A DNA stretch of 64,000 nucleotides, taken from Hyphomicrobiaceae bacterium. Lineage in GTDB: Bacteria; Pseudomonadota; Alphaproteobacteria; Rhizobiales; Hyphomicrobiaceae. The notes beneath the pieces are model-generated. The model was given only the letters and a program-made list of their open reading frames with translations, did not search any database and was not told the DNA's origin. The position numbers were made by a program, and so were the translations under genes. The stretch's first letter is position 1, and every line of letters begins with the position of its first letter. Below, piece by piece: positions 54,204 through 63,907 of the stretch. The DNA lies in contig JALHOW010000008.1 in NCBI GenBank assembly GCA_022842785.1, positions 62,001 through 126,000 on the forward strand. The letters are read 5' to 3'.

Positions 54204-55430
54204 ATGCAACGCGATCACACCAAGGAAATCGCGGAAATCCTCCGTGATCCGGCCTTTAAAAAGGCCGTTGAGACGCTCGACGCCGAGCACGAGCGGACCG
54301 TCGCCGACATCATCACGCTGACCGAGATCCCATCTCCGCCATTCAAGGAAGGCGTGCGCGCCGCAGCCTACCTCGACATGCTGCGTGCGCACGGTCTTGA
54401 TGACGTCGAACAGGACGAGATCGGGAATGTCATGGGCGTCCGCCGGGGGATCGGCAATGGATCGCTGATCGCCATCGCTGCGCATCTCGATACGGTCTTT
54501 CCCGAAGGCACCGACGTCACCGTGCGGCGCGAAGGCACCAAACTCTACGCACCGGGGGTCGGCGACGATACCCGCAGCCTTGCCGTGCTACTCGCCTTTC
54601 TTCGCGCGATGGACGCCGCCAAGATTCGCACGCGCAACGATATCCTCGTCGTGGGGGACGTCGGCGAGGAAGGTCGCGGTGACCTGCGCGGTGTACGCCA
54701 CCTATTCACGCAGGGCCGATACCGCGACAAGATCGAAGCATTCATGACCGTCGACAGTCCCCACATGGACTCGATTGTCGTCGGTGGCGTCGGCTCGAAG
54801 CGCTATTCCGTGCGTTTCAGGGGGCCTGGCGGCCACAGCTTCAAGGCCTTTGGCATCGTCAATCCGATGTATGCCATGGCTCAGGCCATCGTCGCGCTCA
54901 GTCGCATCGAAGTACCCGCCGAACCGCCCACGACATATTGCGTTTCCATCGTCGGCGGGGGCACCTCCATCAACGCAATTCCCGAGGAAACGTGGATCGA
55001 TATCGATCTGCGGTCCGAATCGGCGAGCGAACTGGCGAAGCTGGATGCCCGTTGCCGCGAGATCCTCATGGCGGCCGTCGAGCAGGAAAACGCAGCCCGC
55101 TCGACGGACGAGGGCGCGATCACGCTGGAAATCAAGATGGTCGGCGATCGTCCGGCGGGCAGCACGCCTCGACGCGCGGACATTACGCAGTACGCGACCG
55201 CCGCTTATCGGGCGCACGGATTTGCGCCTGAGCATGAGGCGTCATCGACCGACGCCAACATCCCGATGAGTCTCGGCATACCCGCCATCAAGATCGGGTC
55301 GGGTGGGACCGGCGGTCGGGCGCATTCGCTGGCGGAATGGATCGATGTCGAAAAGACGTCCAGTGTCACCGGCATGAGTGCCAGTCTTGCTGCCATCCTC
55401 GCCGTGGCAGGCTTTGAACGCGGTCAATAA
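54204..55430 (+). CDS. M20-family metallopeptidase/amidohydrolase
   Basis: A 408-residue zinc peptidase of the M20 clan. Metal-binding residues are visible in IAAHLDTVFPEGTD (His/Asp), GVGDDTRSLA (Asp), VGDVGEEGRGDLRG (catalytic Glu pair) and the C-terminal GGRAHSLAEWIDVEK (His). The lid/dimerisation domain has RFRGPGGHSFKAFG. GGAAGGAAGA precedes ATG 54204. Substrates in the family range from di- and tripeptides to acyl-amino acids; not inferable here. It starts 19 bp before an alpha/beta hydrolase gene on the same strand. Confidence 0.9.
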   Translation: MQRDHTKEIAEILRDPAFKKAVETLDAEHERTVADIITLTEIPSPPFKEGVRAAAYLDMLRAHGLDDVEQDEIGNVMGVRRGIGNGSLIAIAAHLDTVFPEGTDVTVRREGTKLYAPGVGDDTRSLAVLLAFLRAMDAAKIRTRNDILVVGDVGEEGRGDLRGVRHLFTQGRYRDKIEAFMTVDSPHMDSIVVGGVGSKRYSVRFRGPGGHSFKAFGIVNPMYAMAQAIVALSRIEVPAEPPTTYCVSIVGGGTSINAIPEETWIDIDLRSESASELAKLDARCREILMAAVEQENAARSTDEGAITLEIKMVGDRPAGSTPRRADITQYATAAYRAHGFAPEHEASSTDANIPMSLGIPAIKIGSGGTGGRAHSLAEWIDVEKTSSVTGMSASLAAILAVAGFERGQ

Positions 55431-55449
55431 TCGGGATACCGGAAGCTTC

Positions 55450-56202
55450 ATGCCCACATTCGACCACGACGGGATCGAGATCGCCTACCTCGACGAGGGG
55501 GAGGGCGATCCGATTCTGCTCATTCATGGGTTTGCGTCCAACCGGACGGTGAACTGGGTTGATCCGGGTTGGGTGAAGACGCTCGCCGGGGATGGTCGCC
55601 GGGTGATCGCCATCGACAATCGCGGACACGGCGAGAGCGCCAAGCTCTACGATCCGGCAGCCTATACGGCGCCTGCCATGGCAGAGGATGCACGCGCCCT
55701 GCTCGATCATCTCGGCATCCCGCGTGCGGATGTCATGGGCTACTCCATGGGGGCGCGCATCACGGCTTTTCTCGCCATGGCGCATCCGGAGCGGGTCCGC
55801 TCCGCGATCTTCGGCGGGCTCGGCGTCAATATGGTGCGCCCGATGGCCGGGACGGGGCCGATCGCCCACGCGCTCGAGGCGCCGGCGATCGACGACGTGA
55901 CGAGCCAGACGGCCCGTACGTTCCGCGCCTTCGCCGAGCAAACACGCAGCGATCTCAAGGCGTTGGCAGCGTGCATCCGCGGTGCGCGCGATCCGATCCG
56001 ACCCGAGGCTCTGGCGGCGCTGACGTGCCCTGTTCTGGTCGCGGTGGGGAGTGAGGATGTGATCGGCGGTTCGGCGGAAGATCTTGCCGCAATCATTCCC
56101 GGTGCCGAGGCGCTGGTGATCGAAGGTCGGGATCACATGAAGGCGGTCGGCGACCGGCGCTACAAGGACGGCGTGATCGCATTTCTCAAGCGTCGGCCTT
56201 GA
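55450..56202 (+). CDS. Alpha/beta hydrolase
   Basis: A 250-residue serine hydrolase. The oxyanion region is ILLIHGFASNRTVN, the nucleophile elbow GYSMGAR (Ser about residue 98), Asp near VGSEDVIGG and the catalytic His in EGRDHMKAV. The start MPTFDHDGIEIAYLDEGEGDP matches small esterase or haloperoxidase-like members. It begins 19 bp after the M20 peptidase stop and is likely co-transcribed with it. Substrate unknown. Confidence 0.88.
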   Translation: MPTFDHDGIEIAYLDEGEGDPILLIHGFASNRTVNWVDPGWVKTLAGDGRRVIAIDNRGHGESAKLYDPAAYTAPAMAEDARALLDHLGIPRADVMGYSMGARITAFLAMAHPERVRSAIFGGLGVNMVRPMAGTGPIAHALEAPAIDDVTSQTARTFRAFAEQTRSDLKALAACIRGARDPIRPEALAALTCPVLVAVGSEDVIGGSAEDLAAIIPGAEALVIEGRDHMKAVGDRRYKDGVIAFLKRRP

Positions 56203-56375
56203 GTCCGCCGCATGAGCAGCCGAACTTCCGCCACCTTGCTCGCGCAACTTTTTTAACGAGCGGCCTGTAATTTCGAGAGTGATTCCGGGGATGGCCGCAG
56301 GACTACCATGGGGGAAAGATTGGCCGTGTCGGGTTGCGACCAGGGCCGGTCGCCGAAGCCTTTGACGGATATGGC

Positions 56376-57620
56376 ATGAGCACGCTCTCACGCTACATCT
56401 TCCGTCAGGCAGCGGTGACGACGGTGGTGATCGTCTTCTCGCTGACCTCACTCGTGTGGATCGCGCTCGCGCTCCGCCAGCTCAATCTCGTGACCGCGCA
56501 GGGCCAGGACGCGCTGGCTTTCCTCAAGATCACGCTGCTCGGCCTGCCGGGCCTGATGACCGTCATTGCGCCCGTCGCGCTGCTGATCGCCGCGATCCAG
56601 CTCCTCAATCGCCTGAGTGCCGACAGCGAGCTGATCGTGATGACGGCGGCCGGTGCGAAGGTTTGGTCGCCGGCTAGGCCTCTCCTGCTGCTCGCGGTGC
56701 TCGTCAGCCTTGTCGTTCTCCTCTTCAATTTCCTCGTCATGCCCTGGGCAAACCGGGAGTTGCGAGACGCCATCGTCGCCGTTCGCACGGATCTGATCAC
56801 GCAGGTGATCCAGCCCGGCCGCTTCACCAGTCCCGAACGTGGTCTCACCTTTCATGTCCGCGATCGCGCGCATTCCGGCGAGCTGCTCGGCCTCGTCGTC
56901 AATGACGCGCGCGACGGCAAGCAGACGACGACGTTTCTCGCTGACCGCGCGCGGATCGTGAAGCAGGGTGGCGAGACGTTCATGCTCATGCAGAACGGGC
57001 ACATCCTGCGCCGCGCGGCACCGGGTGAGCCGACCCAGATCATCGTCTTCGAGACTTATGGGGTCGATCTCGCGCACTTCGAAGCCCGGGCGGAGCAACG
57101 CGGTATGCGCCCGCGCGAGCGCTATCTCGGCGAGCTGCTCAATCCCGATCCCGACGACGTCAAGACACCGCGCGCGCGTAACGCGATCATGGAGGAGCTG
57201 CACGAGCGCCTGTCGAGCCCGCTCTATCCGCTCACATTCGTGCTCATTGCGGTGGCGATGCTCGGACAGGCGCGGACGACCCGGCAAGGCCGCGGGCAGG
57301 CGCTCGTTTTCGCTTTCGTGTTGGCCACCGCGGCGCGCGTCGCTGGCCTGACGGTCAACAACCTGATCAGCGTGAGCCCCTCGGCCGTACCGTTCGTCTA
57401 TGCCATTCCGCTCGGCGCGGCTCTGCTGGCGGCGCTGCACGCCAATGCTGGTATGCGTCCCCGTCGGACGAATACGCCCCTGGCGCGCCTGGGGCTGGCT
57501 ATCGGGGATGCTGTCGACCGGGTCCGCGAACGCTGGGGTGCCCGGCGTGGTGATGGGCCGCGGCGGCAAGGCGCCCCGCCTCCCGCCCGCCCCCAAGGCA
57601 TGGGGGCGTCCGGCAGATGA
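56376..57620 (+). CDS. lptF: LPS export ABC transporter permease LptF
   Basis: A 414-residue inner-membrane permease of the YjgP/YjgQ (LptFG) family that extracts lipopolysaccharide from the inner membrane with LptB2. N-terminal helix MSTLSRYIFRQAAVTTVVIVFSLT, then a large periplasmic jellyroll (LTFHVRDRAHSGELLGLVVNDARDG), and C-terminal helices. The tail (about 60 residues, RRTNTPLARL to ASGR) is basic and proline-rich. Its stop overlaps the lptG start by 4 bases (ATGA). Confidence 0.94.
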   Translation: MSTLSRYIFRQAAVTTVVIVFSLTSLVWIALALRQLNLVTAQGQDALAFLKITLLGLPGLMTVIAPVALLIAAIQLLNRLSADSELIVMTAAGAKVWSPARPLLLLAVLVSLVVLLFNFLVMPWANRELRDAIVAVRTDLITQVIQPGRFTSPERGLTFHVRDRAHSGELLGLVVNDARDGKQTTTFLADRARIVKQGGETFMLMQNGHILRRAAPGEPTQIIVFETYGVDLAHFEARAEQRGMRPRERYLGELLNPDPDDVKTPRARNAIMEELHERLSSPLYPLTFVLIAVAMLGQARTTRQGRGQALVFAFVLATAARVAGLTVNNLISVSPSAVPFVYAIPLGAALLAALHANAGMRPRRTNTPLARLGLAIGDAVDRVRERWGARRGDGPRRQGAPPPARPQGMGASGR

Positions 57621-58714
57621 GAACAGCATTCGGAACGCTCGGTCGCTATGTCGGGGGACGTTTTGTCCTGGCAATGGTGGGCACGCTCGCCGTCTGCTCG
57701 TCGCTGATCGTCATGATCGATCTGGTCGAGCTCCTCCGGATGACCGGGCGCCAGGGGAGCATCCCGGTGGCATCCGTTGCCTTGATCGTCGGGCTTCGCC
57801 TTTCCAGCTACATCGAGGTGCTGCTGCCCTTCTGTGTCCTGGTCGGCGCCGGTGTCGCGCTCATTCAGCTCAACCGCCGGTCCGAGCTTGCCGTCATGCG
57901 GGCGGCGGGGATGTCGGCGTGGCAGTTCATCGGGCCTGGAATTCTGGTCGCGATGATCCTCGGCGTTCTCGCGACCATCGCCTTCAACCCGCTCGCTGCC
58001 ATAACGCGGGCCGAGGCAGACCGGCTGCTGGCAGAGCTTTACGGGCGTGAGGCGTCGGTGCTCGGCGGCGGCGCCAGCGGCGCTTGGTTGCGACAGCAAG
58101 GCGTTGACGGATCATCTGTTCTAAGCGCCAGCGCGGCGTCGCGCGATGGGCTGATCGTCTACAACCCGACGTTACTGCAGTTCGATGCGGATGGGCGGTT
58201 TATTGAGCGAATCGAAGGGGTTCGCGCTTTGCTCCGCGACGGGTACTGGCAGTTCGAGCAGTCGAAGGTTGCGCGCCCCGGGCGGGAGCCAGAGCAGTTC
58301 GACGTATACGCGGCCAGCACCTATCTCACGCCCGACCGGATCGGAGATGCACTCGGCTCGGCCATTTCTCTGTCTTTCTGGCAACTGCCGGGCGTTATTC
58401 GCGAAACGGAGCGGGCAGGCCTCTCTGCAGCCCGATTCCAAGTACAGTACGATCTCCATCTGAGCCGCCCTATGTTGCTGGCGGTGATGGTTCTTTTGGC
58501 CGCATCTGTGTCTTTGCGGTCATTCCGCTCGGGTGGCTTACAGACTATGGTGGGGATGGGGGCAATCGGGGGCTTAGGTTTTCTCCTTTTCTCCGAAGTT
58601 TCTCGGCAGGTTGGGGTGGCCGGACTGACGCCGTCTCTTATGGCGGTATGGGTGCCGGTGCTGGTCGCGTTGTGCGGGTCGTTGACGGTGCTTTTGCACC
58701 AGGAGGACGGCTGA
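57617..58714 (+). CDS. lptG: LPS export ABC transporter permease LptG
   Basis: A 365-residue partner of LptF: GRYVGGRFVLAMVGTLAVCSSLIVMIDLVELLR, FCVLVGAGVALIQLNRRSELAVMRAAGMSAWQF, then a periplasmic beta-jellyroll (LIVYNPTLLQFDADGRFIERIEGVRALLRDGYWQFEQ) and C-terminal helices (GFLLFSEVSRQVGVAGLTPSLMAVW). It overlaps lptF by 4 bases, and lptD follows 1 bp after its stop, so the three genes are a tight operon. Confidence 0.94.
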   Translation: MRTAFGTLGRYVGGRFVLAMVGTLAVCSSLIVMIDLVELLRMTGRQGSIPVASVALIVGLRLSSYIEVLLPFCVLVGAGVALIQLNRRSELAVMRAAGMSAWQFIGPGILVAMILGVLATIAFNPLAAITRAEADRLLAELYGREASVLGGGASGAWLRQQGVDGSSVLSASAASRDGLIVYNPTLLQFDADGRFIERIEGVRALLRDGYWQFEQSKVARPGREPEQFDVYAASTYLTPDRIGDALGSAISLSFWQLPGVIRETERAGLSAARFQVQYDLHLSRPMLLAVMVLLAASVSLRSFRSGGLQTMVGMGAIGGLGFLLFSEVSRQVGVAGLTPSLMAVWVPVLVALCGSLTVLLHQEDG

Positions 58715-58715
58715 G

Positions 58716-61202
58716 GTGGAAGTAACGGGGCATGAGTCTCAGGCGGGCGGTATCGCCTCGCGCAAGCCAATCCGGCTGCGCGTTCGCCTGATTCTGTGCG
58801 CTCTCTCCCTCATCGGGCTTCTCGCGACCGTCGCCGTGCTGCTGGCGCCGACGCCAGGTATCGCGCGGGATCCGACCGATCAGCTCACGCGTGGCACGGG
58901 CATCCGCATCCAGGACCCGGTCCGCAATCTCACGTCGCAGAAGAAGCACTTCAAGCGCGAGCCGGGCGGCATCTTCGGCAAATCGCCGGGGAAGATGGAC
59001 CGCGCTGCGCCGCTCTATCTGCAGGGCGACGAGCTCATCTACGATACGGCGAACAACCGCGTGATCGCGGTCGGCAACGTCGAGATCGTTTTCAATAACT
59101 ACGTTCTGACGGCGGACCGGGTCGTCTACGACCAGGGCGCACAGACGCTCACCGCTGAAGGCAACGCGCAGCTCAAGGAGCCAAACGGCAACGTTGTGCG
59201 CGCCGACAAGCTGACGGCGACCGACGATTTCCGCGAGGCCTTCGTGCAGGCGCTGAGCGTGACGGCAAAGGACGACACACGCATCACAGCGCGTCGTGCC
59301 GTGCGCCGCGAGGGCAACGTCACCGAATTCGAGCAGGGGCGGTTCACGCCGTGCCGCACGGACGGCAGCAGCCCGCCGCTCTGGTGCATCAGCGCCGCGC
59401 GCGTCATCCACGATCAGCAGGCGGGAACCATCACCTATCAGGATGCGGCCTTCGAGCTCTTCGGCGTGCCGGTCCTCTATATGCCGTACTTCGAGCACGC
59501 CGATCCGTCTGTGAAGCGCCGCTCGGGTTTCCTCGCGCCGGAGTACGGGCATTCGAACCGGCTCGGTACACAGGTCGAGGTGCCCTACTATTTCGCGCTC
59601 GCACCGAACTATGATTTCACGTTCAACCCGAGGTACCTGTCCGAGCACGGCGTCCTTTGGCAGGGCGAGTGGCGGCACCGGATCAACTGGGGCGATATTC
59701 GCGGCGCGTACAACGTCAAGATCGCCGGCATCGACCAGGATTTGAGCACGCTGCCTGCAGGCTCCGATCCCAACCTCGATGGTTGGCGCGGCAGCGTGCA
59801 GACGCGCGGCTTGTTCTCCCTATCGTCCTGGTGGCGGTTCGGCTGGGATCTGACGTTTGAAAGCGACGACGCATTCCGCCGCTTCTACGGCCTCGACAGC
59901 ATGCTCCAGACGGACCGCATCAATTCCGTCTACCTGCAGGGCATCAGCGAGCGGAACTACTTCGCGGCCACCTTCTATCACTTCGGCGGTTTGCTGGCGG
60001 AAGACACGGATCAGGCCAAGAGCCGGGTCATGCCAGTCATTGACTACAACTACGTTTTCGATCGGCCGATCGCGGGCGGTGAGCTGAGCTACAGTATGAA
60101 TGCCCTGTCGCTCACTCGCAGCGGCAGCGATACCACGGACATGCACCGCGCGTCGTTCGATGGTCGCTGGCGGACCAAGGTTGTCGACGGCATCGGTCAG
60201 GTGTGGACGCCGTACCTCGGTGTCCGAGCGGACGTAACGAATTTCAGTAATGCCATCGATGTCGATACCGGCCTGCCTACGGACGACGGTACCGTTACGC
60301 GCGCCACGGGCGTCGCTGCACTCACGTACGCCTATCCGTTCGTCAAGCACACTCAGGCAGGTAGCCACATCGTCGAGCCGATGGCGCAGGTCGTGACGCG
60401 CCCGACCCATATCTCGCAGAACCGCATTCCGATCGAGGACGCCAAGAGCCTCGTCTGGGACGACACGCTGCTCTTCGACGTCGACAAGTTCTCGGGCTGG
60501 GATCGCATCGAGACGGGCACGCGCGGCAACATCGGCATGCAGTATACGTATCAGGCGGCCAGCGGTGGCTACGCGCGCTTTATTGCGGGGCAGAGCTATC
60601 AGCTCGGCGGCGATAACGCATTCAGCGACAGGAATGCCGCCCAACTCGGGCCGTTTGCTGCCGACAATTTTCTTTCGCTTCCGGACAGTGGGCTCGAGAC
60701 CAGGCGATCGGATTATGTCCTAGGCGCCTACATCGCTCCGATCGACACCTTCCGCATCGTTTCGCAGGCGCGTTTCGACGAGCGCGATCTTTCGCTGCGC
60801 CGGAATGATACCTACACTTCGTTCACGGCGGGGCCACTCAGCGCCCAGGTGCAGTACTCGTACATGCGTGTCGATCCTGCAAATCCGGTGCAGCCGCTGC
60901 AGCGTGAGCAGGAGGTACAGTTCGGTGGTGCCCTGCGCTTGTCGGAGCATTGGACGCTGCTCGGCGGCATTCGATATGACATCGATACGCACGAGCGTCT
61001 TCAGGATACGATCCAGATCCGTTATGCGGACGACTGCTTCGTCCTGACGGCGTCCTATACGGAATCGTTCATCGAGAACATCGATCGCGGCATCAAGCCC
61101 GACCAAGCGGTCATGCTGCGCCTCGAGTTCAAGCATCTTGGCCAGTTCTCGCTCAACCCGGGTCTCGGCGGTCTCGAGGCCGAGAACCAGCCGAACAACT
61201 GA
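58716..61202 (+). CDS. lptD: LPS-assembly protein LptD
   Basis: An 828-residue outer-membrane protein that inserts LPS at the cell surface. A signal-like hydrophobic segment (residues about 18-46) follows a GTG start. The OstA/LptA-like domain (YDTANNRVIAVGNVEIVFNNYVLTADRVVYDQGAQTL) and the beta-barrel (residues about 250-810) follow. Mature cysteines visible are only TPCRTDG, LWCISA and DDCFVL, fewer than the four in the E. coli enzyme, where two are consecutive near the C-terminus. Usual alphaproteobacterial followers surA, pdxA and rsmA are absent; a carboxylase gene comes next. Confidence 0.93.
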   Translation: MEVTGHESQAGGIASRKPIRLRVRLILCALSLIGLLATVAVLLAPTPGIARDPTDQLTRGTGIRIQDPVRNLTSQKKHFKREPGGIFGKSPGKMDRAAPLYLQGDELIYDTANNRVIAVGNVEIVFNNYVLTADRVVYDQGAQTLTAEGNAQLKEPNGNVVRADKLTATDDFREAFVQALSVTAKDDTRITARRAVRREGNVTEFEQGRFTPCRTDGSSPPLWCISAARVIHDQQAGTITYQDAAFELFGVPVLYMPYFEHADPSVKRRSGFLAPEYGHSNRLGTQVEVPYYFALAPNYDFTFNPRYLSEHGVLWQGEWRHRINWGDIRGAYNVKIAGIDQDLSTLPAGSDPNLDGWRGSVQTRGLFSLSSWWRFGWDLTFESDDAFRRFYGLDSMLQTDRINSVYLQGISERNYFAATFYHFGGLLAEDTDQAKSRVMPVIDYNYVFDRPIAGGELSYSMNALSLTRSGSDTTDMHRASFDGRWRTKVVDGIGQVWTPYLGVRADVTNFSNAIDVDTGLPTDDGTVTRATGVAALTYAYPFVKHTQAGSHIVEPMAQVVTRPTHISQNRIPIEDAKSLVWDDTLLFDVDKFSGWDRIETGTRGNIGMQYTYQAASGGYARFIAGQSYQLGGDNAFSDRNAAQLGPFAADNFLSLPDSGLETRRSDYVLGAYIAPIDTFRIVSQARFDERDLSLRRNDTYTSFTAGPLSAQVQYSYMRVDPANPVQPLQREQEVQFGGALRLSEHWTLLGGIRYDIDTHERLQDTIQIRYADDCFVLTASYTESFIENIDRGIKPDQAVMLRLEFKHLGQFSLNPGLGGLEAENQPNN

Positions 61203-61333
61203 TAGCGCCCGCATCCTCCATGTGGGGACGCTTGGCTGTTCCCTCTTGAATGCCTCTCTGAAACGTCGGACACAGATGGGCCGCGGCGATACCACTGTGG
61301 CTGGAGCCGTCGAGCGGTTCGATGGGTGCGCTG

Positions 61334-63286
61334 ATGTTGAAAAAGATCCTGATCGCCAACCGCGGCGAGATCGCCTGCCGCATCATCCGAACGGCGCGCC
61401 GACTCGGGATTGCGACGGTGGCCGTCTATTCGGATGCCGATCGCGAGGCCCTTCACGTCGCGGCAGCCGACGAGGCCGTGCACATCGGCCCTTCGCCGTC
61501 GACCGAGAGCTATCTGCGCATCGATCGCATCATCGCGGCAGCGCGCGCGACCGGTGCCGAGGCCATTCATCCAGGCTACGGCTTTCTCGCTGAGAATGCG
61601 GACTTCGCCGATGCCTGCAAGGCGGCAGGCATCACCTTCATCGGCCCGTCGGGCGCATCCATGCGCCAGCTCGGCGGCAAGGCGGCAGCCAAGGTCGTCG
61701 CGCGTGCCGCCGGCGTGCCCGTGGTGCCCGGCTACGATGGCGGCGACCAGACGCCGGCCCTTCTGCGGCGCGAGGCGGATCGCATTGGATATCCGGTGAT
61801 GATCAAGGCCGTGGCCGGCGGTGGTGGCCGCGGCATGCGCCTCGTCGAAAGTGGCGATGCATTCCTCGCTCAACTCGAAAGCGCGCAGCGTGAGGCCTTG
61901 TCCTCATTCGGCAATGCGGCTGTGTTGATCGAAAAGGTCGTCCAACAGCCGCGCCACGTCGAGGTGCAGGTATTCGGTGATCGCCATGGCAACGTGGTGC
62001 ATTTCTTCGAGCGCGACTGTTCACTGCAGAGGCGCAACCAGAAGGTCATCGAGGAAGCGCCCGCCCCAGGTATGAGCGCGGCACTGCGCGAGCGGATGTG
62101 CGGCGCTGCCGTCACTCTTGCGCGGGTCGTTGGCTATGAGGGAGCGGGCACCGTCGAGTTCCTCGTGGAAGGCGGTAGCCTCGGGCCCGAGGCGCCGTGG
62201 TACTTCATCGAGATGAACACGCGCCTGCAGGTCGAGCATCCGGTGACGGAGGCGATCACGGGGCTCGATCTCGTCGAATGGCAACTGCGTGTCGCAGCCG
62301 GCGAGCCGCTGCCGCTCGCGCAGGATGCGATCGCCATGCGCGGCCATGCCATCGAGGTGCGGCTTTGCGCGGAGGATCCGGCGCAAGGTTTTCTACCGAG
62401 CATCGGGCGTGTGGCGGCATTCGCGCTTCCCCATGACCTCGACGTGCGGCTCGAGACGGCCGTGCGCGCGGGCGATGTGATCTCGCCCTTCTACGACAGC
62501 ATGATCGCGAAGCTCATCACGTGCGGTGAGACGCGCGACGAGGCCGCCGATCAGATGATCGCAGTGCTGAAGCAGCTCGTCGTTGCCGGGCCTCGGATCA
62601 ACGCGTCGTTCCTGCGTGCGCTGCTCGAAAATGCCGATGTGCGCGCCCTTCGTATGGATACGGGGCTCATCGGCCGCGATATCGCGAATCTGACGCGCTC
62701 ACATATTGGAACATCTGAAGTCCTCGCGGGCGTTGCGCATCTGCTCGCCCCCGCAGCCGAGAGCGCGGCGACCGCCGATCCCTGGCGCGCGTCGGACGGC
62801 TTCCAGCTCGGCACGTCGCGCACGCTCACCGTGCCGCTCGTGGTGAATGGCGAGCCCCAGTCGTTCGTGGCCACCTGGCCGCGCGGCGAGAGCGTGCCGC
62901 ACGTCGCGCTCGCTGGCGCGGAGGGCGCCGGGAGTGAGCCGCGGCAGCCGACGGCGTGCGTTGCCGTGCCGGATGGGCTCTATGCCGTCTTCGAGGGCGA
63001 GCAGGTCGAGGTGCGCTGGCCGACCTACGATGCCGATGACATCGACGATGGTCATGCTGGCGACGTCGTTCGTGCGCCCATCAACGGCAAGGTCGCACGC
63101 GTGTTCGTGAAAGTGGGTGATGCCGTGGCCAAGGGGGACCGGCTCGCGGTCGTCGAAGCCATGAAGATGGAGCACGTTCTGGCGGCCGCGCGCGACGGCG
63201 TGATTGCGAGCGTCGCGGTCGGCGAGGGCCAGCAGGTCAATCAGGGCGCGCTGATCGTCAGTCTCGAGGAGGAAACGCAGTCGTGA
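61334..63286 (+). CDS. Biotin-dependent carboxylase alpha subunit (methylcrotonyl/propionyl/acetyl-CoA carboxylase type)
   Basis: A 650-residue protein: biotin carboxylase domain (LKKILIANRGEIACRII at the start, GGKAAAKVVA, AVAGGGGRGMRLV, EKVVQQPRHVEVQVFGD, ERDCSLQRRNQKVIEEAPAPG, FIEMNTRLQVEHPVTEAITGLDLVEWQL), then a linker, and a C-terminal biotinyl domain with VVEAMKMEHVL (biotinylated Lys near residue 615). This layout matches MccA/PccA-type alpha subunits. No carboxyltransferase (beta) subunit gene is near. ATG 61334 begins MLKKIL as in the family; ATG 61322 is also in frame. Specific substrate unresolved; DUF1489 overlaps its 3' end. Confidence 0.92.
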   Translation: MLKKILIANRGEIACRIIRTARRLGIATVAVYSDADREALHVAAADEAVHIGPSPSTESYLRIDRIIAAARATGAEAIHPGYGFLAENADFADACKAAGITFIGPSGASMRQLGGKAAAKVVARAAGVPVVPGYDGGDQTPALLRREADRIGYPVMIKAVAGGGGRGMRLVESGDAFLAQLESAQREALSSFGNAAVLIEKVVQQPRHVEVQVFGDRHGNVVHFFERDCSLQRRNQKVIEEAPAPGMSAALRERMCGAAVTLARVVGYEGAGTVEFLVEGGSLGPEAPWYFIEMNTRLQVEHPVTEAITGLDLVEWQLRVAAGEPLPLAQDAIAMRGHAIEVRLCAEDPAQGFLPSIGRVAAFALPHDLDVRLETAVRAGDVISPFYDSMIAKLITCGETRDEAADQMIAVLKQLVVAGPRINASFLRALLENADVRALRMDTGLIGRDIANLTRSHIGTSEVLAGVAHLLAPAAESAATADPWRASDGFQLGTSRTLTVPLVVNGEPQSFVATWPRGESVPHVALAGAEGAGSEPRQPTACVAVPDGLYAVFEGEQVEVRWPTYDADDIDDGHAGDVVRAPINGKVARVFVKVGDAVAKGDRLAVVEAMKMEHVLAAARDGVIASVAVGEGQQVNQGALIVSLEEETQS

Positions 63287-63723
63287 CGATCCATCTCGTG
63301 AAGCTAAGCGTCGGCACCGAGTCGATCGAAGACCTCGCGTCTTGGCAAACCGAGCGCCTCAAGCAGATGAAAGCGGAGAAGCAGAAGCCGGAGCTGTTCC
63401 ACCGCACGTTCATGATGCCGAAGCGGCGCGAGGAGTTGCTCGGCGGCGGTTCGATCTATTGGGTCATCAAGGGCGTCATCCAGGCCCGTCAGCGGCTTCT
63501 CGATCTCAAGGAAGGAACGAGGCCTGACGGCACCCCCTGCACGCTTCTCATCCTCGACCGCAAGCTCGTGCACGTGCGCCCTGTCCCGCGCCGCGCCTTC
63601 CAGGGCTGGCGCTATCTTTCGGTGGAGGATGCGCCGGCGGACATGGCTGGTGGTCAGAGGGGCGAAATCGATCAGATGCCGCCCAAGATGCGTCGTGAGC
63701 TTGCCGAGCTCGGTCTTTTGTGA
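63283..63723 (+). CDS. DUF1489 family protein
   Basis: A 146-residue alphaproteobacterial protein of unknown function: TIHLVKLSVGTESIEDLASWQ, HRTFMMPKRREELLGGGSIYWVIKG, VIQARQRLLDLKE and PRRAFQGWRYLSVEDAPAD match DUF1489. The GTG start overlaps the carboxylase stop by 4 bases (GTGA), suggesting coupled translation. No catalytic motif is evident, and the family is found mostly in alphaproteobacteria. Confidence 0.88.
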   Translation: MTIHLVKLSVGTESIEDLASWQTERLKQMKAEKQKPELFHRTFMMPKRREELLGGGSIYWVIKGVIQARQRLLDLKEGTRPDGTPCTLLILDRKLVHVRPVPRRAFQGWRYLSVEDAPADMAGGQRGEIDQMPPKMRRELAELGLL

Positions 63724-63907
63724 GCGGCTGCGCGCGCCGGTACATGCCGACATCGAGCGTGATGCGCCGGGACACGAAATAGCCGGAAACGGCGTTCATC
63801 GAGATCGAGGTCAGCAGCCTTTCGCCCGACAGCCCCGCGGGTTATAGAGGGCCCACGGGTTACAAAGGTCCGTGGCAGAGAGCCTGCCGGCAGTAGCAAG
63901 GAAGAAC

